A stretch of 12,393 bases of DNA, taken from NCBI GenBank assembly GCA_903930745.1, contig CAIYZX010000159.1:1-12393 (forward strand), given 5' to 3'. This DNA comes from an uncultured Chloroflexota bacterium (GTDB lineage: Bacteria > Chloroflexota > Limnocylindria > Limnocylindrales > CSP1-4). The number at the start of each line of letters is the position of its first letter. Within the stretch, counting starts at the first letter, position 1. A model generated the notes under the pieces. It ran no database searches, was not told the DNA's origin, and saw only the letters and a list, made by a program, of their open reading frames with translations. Of the stretch, positions 1 through 6,197 are shown one piece after another. Made by a program: the position numbers and the translations under genes.

Positions 1-114
1 CGCGATCTCGTCGCGTGGCACGGCACCTGCCGTGACGAGACGGCCGAGTGGCCGGGTCGCGCGGCGCAGGAGCGCTCCATCACCGAAGCCGCCGCGGGCG
101 GCGACGCGTCCTAG
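1..114 (+). CDS. 3' end of an unidentified gene (partial)
   Basis: The first forward frame is open from the window edge to a TAG at 112-114, giving the last 37 residues of a protein (beginning RDLVAWHGTC, ending AAAGGDAS). Nearly all third codon positions are G or C, as in the real genes of this window, which supports coding. The fragment is too short to recognise a family; it has a Trp/His/Cys-containing stretch followed by a small, Ala/Gly-rich C-terminus. Only 24 bases separate its stop from the next start (139), so the two genes are probably cotranscribed. The 5' part lies outside the window. Confidence 0.55.
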   Translation, partial: RDLVAWHGTCRDETAEWPGRAAQERSITEAAAGGDAS

Positions 115-138
115 CGGCCAGCGCGGAGGTACTGCCAG

Positions 139-612
139 ATGCCCACGTTCAAGCACCCCTGCCCGCACTGCGGGACGTACATCGCCCGCGATGCTGCCGC
201 CTGCCCGAAGTGCGGGACGCGCGATCCCTTCTCGCCCGGGCGCTGTCCCGCGTGCCGTGCGCCGCTGGAGGATCCGTCCTGGGTGGCCTGCCCCAAGTGC
301 GGGACGGCCGTGCGGGCGGTGCCGCAGGGGGCCGCGCCCGGTGCTCCCACGCCGGCTGCCACGCCCGGCTGGGGCCAGGCGGCTCCGGCTCCCGCCCCGG
401 CCGCCAACGGCGCGATCCCCGGCTGGGGCCAGCCCGCCGCCCCCGCAGCGCCTGCTCCTGCTCCTGCTCCGGCCCCCGCGGCAGAGCCCGCGCCCCCGCC
501 CGTCGCCGCTGCAGCCCCCGCGCCAACAGGCGGCGCCACCTGCAAGGCGTGCAGCTCCGTGCTGGCGCCGGACGCCCGCTTCTGCCGCGACTGCGGCACC
601 CCGGTGGGCTGA
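139..612 (+). CDS. Triple zinc-ribbon protein with Ala/Pro-rich linker
   Basis: A 157-residue protein with three zinc-ribbon units. The first uses C8, C11, C22 and C25, the second C36, C39, C51 and C54, and the third, at the C-terminus, C135, C138, C149 and C152 (the FCRDCGTP type). Residues about 60-132 form a low-complexity Ala/Pro linker in which PGWGQ occurs twice; the two copies are encoded by a 15-base direct repeat at 364-378 and 418-432. No signal peptide or membrane segment is visible, so it is probably cytoplasmic. Such ribbons usually bind zinc structurally and mediate protein or nucleic-acid contacts; no enzymatic domain is seen and the function is unknown. The ATG is supported by GGAGG at 125-129, nine bases upstream. 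It lies 24 bases after an upstream gene and converges on another zinc-ribbon gene. Confidence 0.85.
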   Translation: MPTFKHPCPHCGTYIARDAAACPKCGTRDPFSPGRCPACRAPLEDPSWVACPKCGTAVRAVPQGAAPGAPTPAATPGWGQAAPAPAPAANGAIPGWGQPAAPAAPAPAPAPAPAAEPAPPPVAAAAPAPTGGATCKACSSVLAPDARFCRDCGTPVG

Positions 613-640
613 CCGGCCAACCGACACGCCCAGGAACGAC

Positions 641-668
641 AAGAGCCCCGGCAGGCGCCGGGGCTCTT
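641..668. terminator. Bidirectional hairpin terminator between convergent zinc-ribbon genes
   Basis: The arms 641-652 (AAGAGCCCCGGC) and 657-668 (GCCGGGGCTCTT) are perfectly complementary over 12 bp around a 4-base loop. The hairpin sits in the 86-base gap between convergent stops at 612 and 699. Each side has A/T at the stem base, and the minus-strand side continues into a T-containing stretch, but neither side has a long U-tract. Position and stem strength fit a terminator shared by both genes. Confidence 0.8.
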
Positions 669-698
669 CTTCGTGACGTGGCCGCGAGGGCCCGGAGG

Positions 699-1322
699 CT
701 AGGCCGTCTTCGCCCCGCAGTTCCCGCAGAAGCGGGCGCCGGGCACCAGGTCATTGCCGCACTGGGCGCACTTGTTCTGGCCGGTGGGCGTGCCGCAGTT
801 GGAGCAGAACTTCTCGGAGCCAACGGGCTTCGCGCAGTTCGTGCAGACCGTCTGCTTGGCGGACGTGTCGCCCGAGAAGACCGTCTGGTTCTGCATCGCC
901 TCGCGCATCTGCGCCATCTCGACCGACGACCGCTCGGCCTCCATCTCGGCCGCGAGGTTCGGGGCGCAGCTCACGCACAGGCCGCGAGCCTGGTTCCAGC
1001 AGGTCTCGTCCACCCAGTTGTTGCAGCGCGGGCAACGGGTGAAGAGCGGCATGATCTCGTTCGCCGCCTTCTTGAGCGCCTCGTCACGGGCACCCCGGTC
1101 CGTCACGTCGCGGAGGGAGTCCACCGCGTTGGACGCGCCGCCGAAGAAGCCGCCGACGAGGCTGCTGGCACCCTGGAGGATGTTCCCCACGGTGCCCAGG
1201 TTGGAGCGGATGAACTCGCTCCGGTAGCCCGAGCCGCAGACGTCGCAGCGGAACTCGAACTGGTACCCGTTCTGGTCGGACAGGTCGCTGTAGTTGTTCG
1301 TGAAGGGCGTGAAGCCGGGCAT
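699..1322 (-). CDS. Multi-zinc-ribbon protein with Gly-rich hydrophobic segment
   Basis: A 207-residue protein. C26/C29 form an N-terminal CxxC, followed by a Gly/Ala/hydrophobic stretch at about 43-64. A cysteine cluster follows (C97, C100, C108, C116, C119). After a helical Glu/Met-rich linker come two C-terminal zinc ribbons (C160, C163, C173, C176, then C185, C188, C199, C202). The last ribbon (ARFCGNCG) resembles the C-terminal ribbon of the convergent gene at 139-612, so the two may be functionally related. The Gly-rich segment could be an amphipathic or membrane-associating helix, but it is not a convincing transmembrane span. I chose ATG at 1322 because GGAGA (plus strand 1332-1336) lies nine bases upstream; an in-frame TTG at 1328 would be only three bases from it. 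No enzymatic domain is recognised and function is unknown. Confidence 0.85.
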   Translation of the reverse strand: MPGFTPFTNNYSDLSDQNGYQFEFRCDVCGSGYRSEFIRSNLGTVGNILQGASSLVGGFFGGASNAVDSLRDVTDRGARDEALKKAANEIMPLFTRCPRCNNWVDETCWNQARGLCVSCAPNLAAEMEAERSSVEMAQMREAMQNQTVFSGDTSAKQTVCTNCAKPVGSEKFCSNCGTPTGQNKCAQCGNDLVPGARFCGNCGAKTA

Positions 1323-1417
1323 CGGCAACTGTCTCCGCTGGCGGTCTGGCCGGATGGCCTGACGGTGGGTCGCTGGTGCGCAGGATACGGAAGGCCGCAG
1401 TGGCGCGGGTGCCCGAA

Positions 1418-2395
1418 TCAGTGGGCAGGCACCGCGACCAGGGCCGCGAGGATCGGCGCCAGCCGATCGAGAGCCTCACGGGTCAGCGCCGGGAAGCGGC
1501 TCGGATCGTCCGGGGTGCCCACGTAGAACGTGATGTGGCGGAGCCCGCGGGCGTGGAAGGCCCGCACCTGCGCCGCAACCACGGCCGGCGAGCCCGCCAG
1601 GCACCCGGCCACGGGCTGCGCCGTCCCGTCCTCCGCGAGCACGAGGCGGGCCATGCCCGTGATCTCCAGCGTGGACGGATCACGACCCACCGCCGCACAG
1701 GCGCGCTCCACGATATCCAGCACCCGGTCCATCTCCGCGTCACCGGCAAGGTTCAGGTTCACGTTGAGGGAGTCGCCCCAGCGCGCGGCCACCTGCGCGG
1801 TCCGGTCGCCCAGGCCCGCGATCCAGAGCGGCGGCGCATCGGCGAGGTCCCCCCGCGGCAGCAGCTCGGCGTCATCGGTGGAGAAGAACTCGCCCTCGAA
1901 GGTCAGGCGCGGCTCGCGGAGCAGGCGCGCGGCCACCTCGGCCGCCTCCGCGTAGCGGGCGATGGGCCGGCGGGCATCGAAGCCGTACGCCTTCCACGAG
2001 GTGTCACGCTCGGGGACGCCGGAGCCCAGGCCGAGGATCGCGCGGCCGCCGCTCACCTCGTCCAGGGTCACGGCCATCTTGGCGAGCAGCGCCGGGTTGC
2101 GGAAGCCCGCGCACGCCACGAACGGGCCGATCTCCACCCGGCGGGTTGCCTCCGCGAGCGCGCTGACGATCGTCCAGCACTCCCAGAAGCCCACGCGCTC
2201 GCCGCCGGGCAGGTCACGCTGGAGGTGGTCCGGGACCCAGAGCGTGTCAACGCCCAGCTCCTCGGCCTCGCGGGCCAGGCTGCGGATCTCCTGCCAGGAG
2301 GCGTACGTGCGGTCCTTCCGGGGCCAGGTGGGCACGTTGAGCCCGATGCCAATCCGGCCCCCGGTTGCGTGGGCGCTGCTCGATCCCGTCGTCAT
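1418..2395 (-). CDS. LLM-class (luciferase-like) flavin/F420-dependent oxidoreductase
   Basis: A 325-residue TIM-barrel oxidoreductase of the bacterial luciferase-like monooxygenase family. Family signatures are the N-terminal strand GRIGIGLNVP (13-22), a WVPDHL segment (53-58), the block at about 99-126 containing FRNPALLAK, TLDEVSGGRAILGLGSG and the YGF downstream, and a C-terminal HITFYVG strand (287-293). Members use FMN or coenzyme F420 to oxidise or reduce diverse small molecules; the substrate cannot be read from sequence. The start is ATG 2395: an upstream extension to 2485 would overlap the merR C-terminus and lacks family similarity. No Shine-Dalgarno is visible; a weak -10-like GATGAT lies six bases before the ATG. 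It follows merR by 52 bases on the same strand and is probably coexpressed with it, so it may be a target of that regulator. Confidence 0.85.
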   Translation of the reverse strand: MTTGSSSAHATGGRIGIGLNVPTWPRKDRTYASWQEIRSLAREAEELGVDTLWVPDHLQRDLPGGERVGFWECWTIVSALAEATRRVEIGPFVACAGFRNPALLAKMAVTLDEVSGGRAILGLGSGVPERDTSWKAYGFDARRPIARYAEAAEVAARLLREPRLTFEGEFFSTDDAELLPRGDLADAPPLWIAGLGDRTAQVAARWGDSLNVNLNLAGDAEMDRVLDIVERACAAVGRDPSTLEITGMARLVLAEDGTAQPVAGCLAGSPAVVAAQVRAFHARGLRHITFYVGTPDDPSRFPALTREALDRLAPILAALVAVPAH

Positions 2396-2447
2396 GGCGC
2401 CATCATCGCGCGCCAGGCGCCGCCCGTCATGCGGAGACCGGCGAAGG

Positions 2448-3227
2448 TCAGCCGCCGTGGCGCGCAGCGTTCGCCACGATCGCATCGTGGACGTACTGCG
2501 CCATCCCCTCGCCCATCGCCTCGTACGTGGCGGTGAACCGCGGGTCCGCGAGGTACATCGCGGCGAGGCCCCTGTGCATCTCGTACGAGACCGGGTAGAA
2601 CCAGCGGTCGACCTGGTCGCGGTGGGCCTCGGCCGCGTCCATCGCCGCCTCGCTCGTGGGCGGGAGCCCGGCGGTTCGTGCGGCCAGCATCGCCACCATG
2701 GCGGCCTCGCCGTCGGCCTTGATGCGGACCCAGTCCTCCTTCGTGTAGCCCTTCGTGCGGCGCGCGGACTCGCGGTAGGCGTCCGTGTTGCCCCAGCGCT
2801 CCGTGACCTCGGCCTCGTGCTCCTCCGGCTTGAAGTCGCCGAACACCTCCAGGCGCTCCTCCGGTGTCAGCGGGATGTCCAACTGGTGTGCCTCCATCGC
2901 AAGCCGCACGGCATCGCTGAGCCGTCGCAGGCGCTCCATCCGCTCCCCCAGCAGCGCGTGCTGACGGCGGAGATGGGCGAGCGTGTCCGTGCCGCCGTCC
3001 GCGAGGATCTCGCGGATCTCGTCCAGCCCAAACCCAAGCTCCCGGTAGAACAGGATCTGCTGGAGCCGCTCCACGTCCGGCTCGCCATAGGCCCGATACC
3101 CCGCGGCAGATCTGCCGCCGGGCGCGAGGAGCCCCAGCTCGTCGTAGTGGTGCAGGGTCCGGACGGTGATGCCGGCGAGCTTCGCCAGGCGGCCAACCGT
3201 GAGGGCCCGGGCTTCGGGTGCGGTCAT
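2448..3227 (-). CDS. MerR-family regulator with TipAS drug-binding domain (TipAL-like)
   Basis: A 259-residue regulator. Residues about 9-76 are the MerR winged helix-turn-helix (VGRLAKLAGITVRTLHHYDE and the GYRAYGEPDVERLQQILFYR region). A coiled-coil dimerisation helix follows at about 80-115. Residues about 140-255 form a TipAS domain, with hallmark stretches WGNTDAYRESARRTKGYTKE, HRDQVDRWFYP, EMHRGL and MYLADPRFT. TipAL-type proteins bind thiopeptide and other amphipathic drugs through this domain and activate their own promoter by untwisting a long-spacer promoter. In TipAL a cysteine (C214) captures thiopeptides covalently; here the equivalent position in WFYPVSYEMH appears to be V213, judged by eye. 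The start is ATG 3227, directly six bases after the -10 of a MerR-type promoter (3234-3264), with no Shine-Dalgarno: a leaderless transcript. Next to it are an ABC exporter upstream and an oxidoreductase downstream, both on the same strand. Confidence 0.92.
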   Translation of the reverse strand: MTAPEARALTVGRLAKLAGITVRTLHHYDELGLLAPGGRSAAGYRAYGEPDVERLQQILFYRELGFGLDEIREILADGGTDTLAHLRRQHALLGERMERLRRLSDAVRLAMEAHQLDIPLTPEERLEVFGDFKPEEHEAEVTERWGNTDAYRESARRTKGYTKEDWVRIKADGEAAMVAMLAARTAGLPPTSEAAMDAAEAHRDQVDRWFYPVSYEMHRGLAAMYLADPRFTATYEAMGEGMAQYVHDAIVANAARHGG

Positions 3228-3264
3228 GCGGCCACCATAGACCCTGACGTTACGTGAGGGTCAA
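3228..3264 (-). promoter_or_regulatory. MerR/TipA-type promoter and operator of merR, leaderless
   Basis: Reading the minus strand: -35 TTGACC (3264-3259), a 19-base spacer (3258-3240), -10 TATGGT (3239-3234), six bases, then the ATG at 3227. The spacer is occupied by a dyad with 11-base arms around one central base (3240-3250 and 3252-3262; 10 of 11 pairs match; core CTCACGT-A-ACGT). A 19-bp spacer with a central dyad is the hallmark of MerR-activated promoters. The core closely resembles the tipA operator as I remember it. The start of transcription is expected at or next to the ATG, so the mRNA should be leaderless and merR autoregulated. Confidence 0.88.
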
Positions 3265-3310
3265 GCCCCTCCGCCGCACCATCGCCGCGTGGGCGCAGTG
3301 GACTCCAGCC

Positions 3311-4144
3311 TCAGGCGGGTGCGGCCAGGTCGCGGCGCGGGAACCGCCAGAGCGCGTAGGCCAGTGCCACGGCTGCCACCCCAAGGAGGACCCAGACGTC
3401 CCGCACGTCACCGCGCGCGCCCAGGATCTCCAGCGGCTGGAGATAGTGGAACGGCGAGTACGGCTGGAGCCAGTCCGCGTCCGGCCAGAGCGTGCCCAGG
3501 ATGTCGAAGAGGTACGTGAGGAACACGAAGCCGATGCCGAAGCCAAGCGGCCGCCCCAGCCGGTCCGACGAGACGGACGCCGCCAGCCCAACGCACCCCA
3601 CCGAGAGCAGCAGGGCCACGGTGTTGACACCCAGCAGCGCGAGCTCGCCCAGGTCCAGGTCCGCGGCCACGCCGTAGCGGAGCGCTGCGACCCACGTCCC
3701 GGCCAGCGCGGCGAGGACCGTCACCAGCACCACGCCCGCCAGCACCACCACCCAGGTGAGCAGCAGGGTCCGGCGCGAGACCGGCCGGGCCAGCAGCACC
3801 TCAAGCGTGCCCCGCTGGCGCTCGCCCGCCACCGCGCCAACGCCCATGGCCAGCGGCAGGATCAGCTGCAGCCCAAGCCCGATTGGGTGGATCCACCCGA
3901 GGGCAACCGCCCCATCCAGGCTGAACGGATCCGCGCCCATCAGGCGCAGGAACGGCTTCGGGATGAGATCCGCGTCCATGAGGGTGGCCATCTGCCGGCC
4001 GAAGGTGGCGAAGATCACGGGCAGCAGGTACGACCAGGCGGCGAGCGCCACCGCCACCACCACGATGCGCAGACGCCAGGCCCGCACCGTCCGGCGCAGC
4101 AGCGGCAGGCTCACGAGCGCGGTCAGGCCGCGCAGGACGCTCAC
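3311..4144 (-). CDS. ABC-2 type transporter permease
   Basis: A 277-residue membrane protein with about six hydrophobic segments, at roughly 27-47, 85-105, 126-152, 167-190, 199-218 and 249-267. The stretch AGERQRGTLEVLLARPVSRR (106-125) after the second segment is the conserved cytoplasmic coupling motif of ABC-2 exporters. This topology fits the permease half of a drug, lipid or antibiotic exporter. It starts with GTG at 4144, overlapping the TGA of the ATPase gene by four bases (GTGA), so translation is probably coupled and the two products form one complex. The exported substrate is unknown. The adjacent TipAS regulator makes a drug-related role plausible, but no operator of that regulator is seen in front of the ABC genes. 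Confidence 0.9.
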   Translation of the reverse strand: MSVLRGLTALVSLPLLRRTVRAWRLRIVVVAVALAAWSYLLPVIFATFGRQMATLMDADLIPKPFLRLMGADPFSLDGAVALGWIHPIGLGLQLILPLAMGVGAVAGERQRGTLEVLLARPVSRRTLLLTWVVVLAGVVLVTVLAALAGTWVAALRYGVAADLDLGELALLGVNTVALLLSVGCVGLAASVSSDRLGRPLGFGIGFVFLTYLFDILGTLWPDADWLQPYSPFHYLQPLEILGARGDVRDVWVLLGVAAVALAYALWRFPRRDLAAPA

Positions 4145-5127
4145 CCGGGCACCCCCGGTTCCTCGTAGTACGCCATGAAGGCGTCCTCCAGGCGCGCGGG
4201 CTCGATCGCCACGTCCGCAACCGCCACGCCACCCGCAACCGCCGCCGCCAGCGCGGCGAGGAAGGGCGATGGGTCACCGTCAAGCCATCCCGTCAGCCGC
4301 GGACCCGCAACCTCCACGCCGGACAGTCCGGGCGCGGACGCGAGCTGCGCAGGGACCGGACCCGCGCCCGCGAACGTGACGTCCAGGCGCCGCCGGTGCC
4401 GCGCGCGCAGCGCGTCCACGTCCTCCACTGCCACGAGGCTGCCGGCTCTGACCACGGCCACGCGGTCGCAGACCCGCTCCACCTCGGAGAGCACGTGCGA
4501 GGAGAAGAAGACGGTGCGTCCGTCACGCGCCACGTCGAACAGGATCTCGTAGAAGGCGCGCTGCATCAGCGGGTCCAGGCCTTCGGACGGCTCGTCGAGG
4601 ATCGCCAGCTCCGGGTCATGCTGGAGCGCTCCCACGATCCCCACCTTCTGGCGCATGCCGCGCGAGTAGTCGCGGATGGGGCGGCGCAGGGTCCGCTCCG
4701 CAAGTTCCAGGCGGTCGCAGATCGCGGCCCGGCGCACCGGCGAACGGCCGGCGAGCGCCGCCTGGTCGTCCAGGTACGTCCGCCCCGTGAGTCCGTCATC
4801 GAGCGCGATGCCGCCGGGCAGGTAGCCGATGCGCCGCCGGATCGCCACGGACTCCCGCCCGATGTCCAGGCCCAGCACCGTGGCCCCGCCGGCCGTTGGG
4901 TGGAGGTGGCCCAGCAGGAGCCGGATGAGGGTGGACTTGCCGGCGCCGTTGGGGCCCAGGAAGCCGAAGACCTCGCCCTCGCGCACGTCCAGCGTCACGT
5001 CGTCGAGAGCGCGGATGAGGCGCGCGCCCGAGCCCGCGCAACGCCGGAGCAGGCGGGAGCCGGAGGCATAGTGCTTCGTGAGGCCTCGGGTCGCGATCGC
5101 GAGCGGCGTGGTGGGCTGCAGGGTCAT
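4141..5127 (-). CDS. ABC-2 exporter ATP-binding protein
   Basis: A 328-residue nucleotide-binding subunit with all core motifs: A-loop aromatic Y20, Walker A GPNGAGKST (58-66), signature YSRGMRQ (154-160), Walker B LAILDEP (174-180), D-loop SEGLD (181-185) and H-loop H211. The usual Q-loop glutamine is replaced in GYLPGGIAL, as often seen in DrrA-like or Nod-type exporters. A basic insertion (about 22-40) lies between the A-loop and Walker A. Residues 245-328 form the extra C-terminal domain typical of exporters that act with one ABC-2 permease, ending in the LEDAFMAYY motif. I chose ATG 5127 because an upstream GTG (5151) adds only eight non-conserved residues. No Shine-Dalgarno is seen; GATCAT lies six bases before the ATG and may be a weak leaderless -10. 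It is divergent from the thymidine kinase gene and coupled to the permease gene. Confidence 0.93.
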   Translation of the reverse strand: MTLQPTTPLAIATRGLTKHYASGSRLLRRCAGSGARLIRALDDVTLDVREGEVFGFLGPNGAGKSTLIRLLLGHLHPTAGGATVLGLDIGRESVAIRRRIGYLPGGIALDDGLTGRTYLDDQAALAGRSPVRRAAICDRLELAERTLRRPIRDYSRGMRQKVGIVGALQHDPELAILDEPSEGLDPLMQRAFYEILFDVARDGRTVFFSSHVLSEVERVCDRVAVVRAGSLVAVEDVDALRARHRRRLDVTFAGAGPVPAQLASAPGLSGVEVAGPRLTGWLDGDPSPFLAALAAAVAGGVAVADVAIEPARLEDAFMAYYEEPGVPG

Positions 5128-5180
5128 GGCGACATGATCGCCCAGCCGCACGCGCCACGCGCGGAGCGGCCGGGACCCGG

Positions 5181-5195
5181 TAGATTCCGGGCGTG
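5181..5195 (+). promoter_or_regulatory. Leaderless -10 element of the thymidine kinase gene
   Basis: TAGATT (5181-5186) is followed by six bases (CCGGGC) and then the GTG start at 5193. There is no Shine-Dalgarno in front of the GTG and no good -35. Spacing and hexamer match the merR and pxpA promoters of this window, so transcription probably starts at the GTG itself. Confidence 0.65.
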
Positions 5196-5825
5196 CTGTA
5201 CCGCGCCGATCCCTGGCTCCACGTCATCGCAGGCTGCATGTCGTCCGGCAAGACGGACGAGCTGCTGCGTCTCCTCCGCCGCGCCGAGATCGCGCGCCGC
5301 CGGGCGCTGCTCGTGCGCCCGGACATCGACGACCGGACGCCGGGGGAATACGCCGAGAGCCGAAGCAAGGCCCGCTACCCGTCCGTGCTGATCCCGAGGA
5401 ACGAGCCGGTGGCGATGCTTGCCCTGGCGCGAGAGCGGGACGCGGATCTCGTGGGCATCGAGGAGGCCCAGTTCTTCGACAAGTCCGTGGTTGGCGTCAT
5501 CGAGACCCTCCGCCGCAGCGGCCGCCACGTCATCGCCAGCGGCCTCAACACGGACTTCGCCGGGCGCCCCTTCGGCCCGATGCCGGAGCTCCTGGCCCTC
5601 GCGGACCAGATCACGATGCTCTCCGCGATCTGCGTGGTCTGCGGCGAGACCGCGACGCGCACCCAGCGCCTCGTGGGCGGCCGGCCGGCGTCCCTGGATG
5701 ACCCGCTCATCGTCATCGGCGGCTTCGACGGGCGCGCGGTGGAGACCTACGAGGCGCGCTGCCTGCGCCACCACGAGGTGAGCCCGGCCCGGACGGCCCG
5801 CGGCGTGGTCGCAGACGGCGACTGA
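5193..5825 (+). CDS. tdk: Thymidine kinase (type II)
   Basis: A 210-residue type II thymidine kinase, which phosphorylates thymidine to dTMP with ATP in the pyrimidine salvage pathway. The P-loop is GCMSSGKT (14-21). The catalytic acid region reads EEAQFF (90-95), with Glu in place of the usual first Asp. The conserved block GLNTDFAGRPFGPMPELL (117-134) and the AD...ML.AIC segment follow. The zinc-binding lasso has the typical two pairs, C147/C150 (CVVC) and C190/H193 (CLRH). Length is normal for the family. It starts with GTG at 5193, placed exactly six bases after a TAGATT -10, so it is probably leaderless. The gene is divergent from the ABC exporter and followed by a long non-coding stretch. 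Confidence 0.95.
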   Translation: MLYRADPWLHVIAGCMSSGKTDELLRLLRRAEIARRRALLVRPDIDDRTPGEYAESRSKARYPSVLIPRNEPVAMLALARERDADLVGIEEAQFFDKSVVGVIETLRRSGRHVIASGLNTDFAGRPFGPMPELLALADQITMLSAICVVCGETATRTQRLVGGRPASLDDPLIVIGGFDGRAVETYEARCLRHHEVSPARTARGVVADGD

Positions 5826-5848
5826 CCGCCGGGTGACCGTCGGCGCTA

Positions 5849-5925
5849 GTTGTCCACATTGGCGGCCGGCGTTGCGAGATTCGTGGACAACCTCCCCGTG
5901 ACGACGCCGAACTTCGTGGACAACC
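5849..5925. repeat. Three DnaA-box-like 9-mers at about 33-bp spacing
   Basis: GTTGTCCAC occurs at 5849-5857 on the plus strand (followed by A, giving TTGTCCACA, the high-GC DnaA box). It occurs on the minus strand at 5883-5891 and 5916-5924. The second and third copies belong to an identical 13-mer, TTCGTGGACAACC (5880-5892 and 5913-5925), exactly 33 bp apart; the first and second are a perfect inverted pair 34 bp apart centre to centre. The spacing is about three helical turns, as expected for proteins binding one DNA face. No AT-rich unwinding region or dnaA/dnaN gene is nearby, so this is more likely a regulatory or DnaA-titrating cluster than an origin. Confidence 0.6.
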
Positions 5926-5951
5926 ACCTTTCTGACTTCGAATCCCGCGGG

Positions 5952-5957
5952 TACAGT
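5952..5957 (+). promoter_or_regulatory. Possible -10 element upstream of the NUDIX gene
   Basis: TACAGT at 5952-5957 fits TAnnnT and lies in the least GC-rich part of the intergenic region, just after the repeat cluster. A weak -35-like TTTCTG is 17 bases upstream (5929-5934). It would give a 5' leader of about 235 bases for the gene starting at 6198. This call rests on the hexamer alone. Confidence 0.3.
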
Positions 5958-6197
5958 TCGTCTTGCCCGAAGGGGCCGCAAGCGCCGACACCGGAGCGGG
6001 GAGCAATCGCCGCGCCGGGCCCCCGGACCGCCGCCGTGTAGGCCGCAAGGCTGATGAGGTGGCCAGGACCGGGGCCGCAGCGCCAGGACCAGGTTCGCCT
6101 GGTCGTGTCGCCGGTGAGTTGGTGCGGTACGGTTCCTTCGGGCACTTTCGTATGCCCGGGATCCACCACGCAGCAGGGGCCTCCGCAACCGGCGACC

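Larger units (their letters stand above)
5826..6197. other. 372-bp intergenic region between tdk and the NUDIX gene
   Basis: No convincing gene is found here on either strand; the forward and reverse open frames lack family resemblance or a start signal. The left part (5849-5925) holds three DnaA-box-like 9-mers. A possible -10 TACAGT sits at 5952-5957. The right part is a GC-rich stretch with small hairpins, for example 6087-6104 (7-bp stem, TTCG loop) and 6139-6158 (6-bp stem, 8-base loop). If transcription starts near 5964, the NUDIX gene would have a leader of about 235 bases, unlike the leaderless genes around it. I do not recognise a known riboswitch or structural RNA. Confidence 0.6.

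Noticed and set aside
2396..2485. Upstream extension of the oxidoreductase gene to 2485.
   Set aside because: It would overlap the end of merR, and the added residues are Arg-rich without family similarity; homology starts after ATG 2395.
3512..3522. Second MerR operator half-site (ACGTGAGG) inside the permease gene.
   Set aside because: The other arm of the dyad is missing and there is no promoter around it; it is a chance match in coding sequence.
5849..5960. Chromosomal replication origin.
   Set aside because: DnaA-like boxes are present, but there are only three, with no AT-rich unwinding element and no dnaA, dnaN, gyrB or parAB nearby.
6051..6090. Hammerhead ribozyme, suggested by CTGATGAG at 6051-6058.
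   Set aside because: The required GAAA after stem II and a matching cleavage-site strand are absent.
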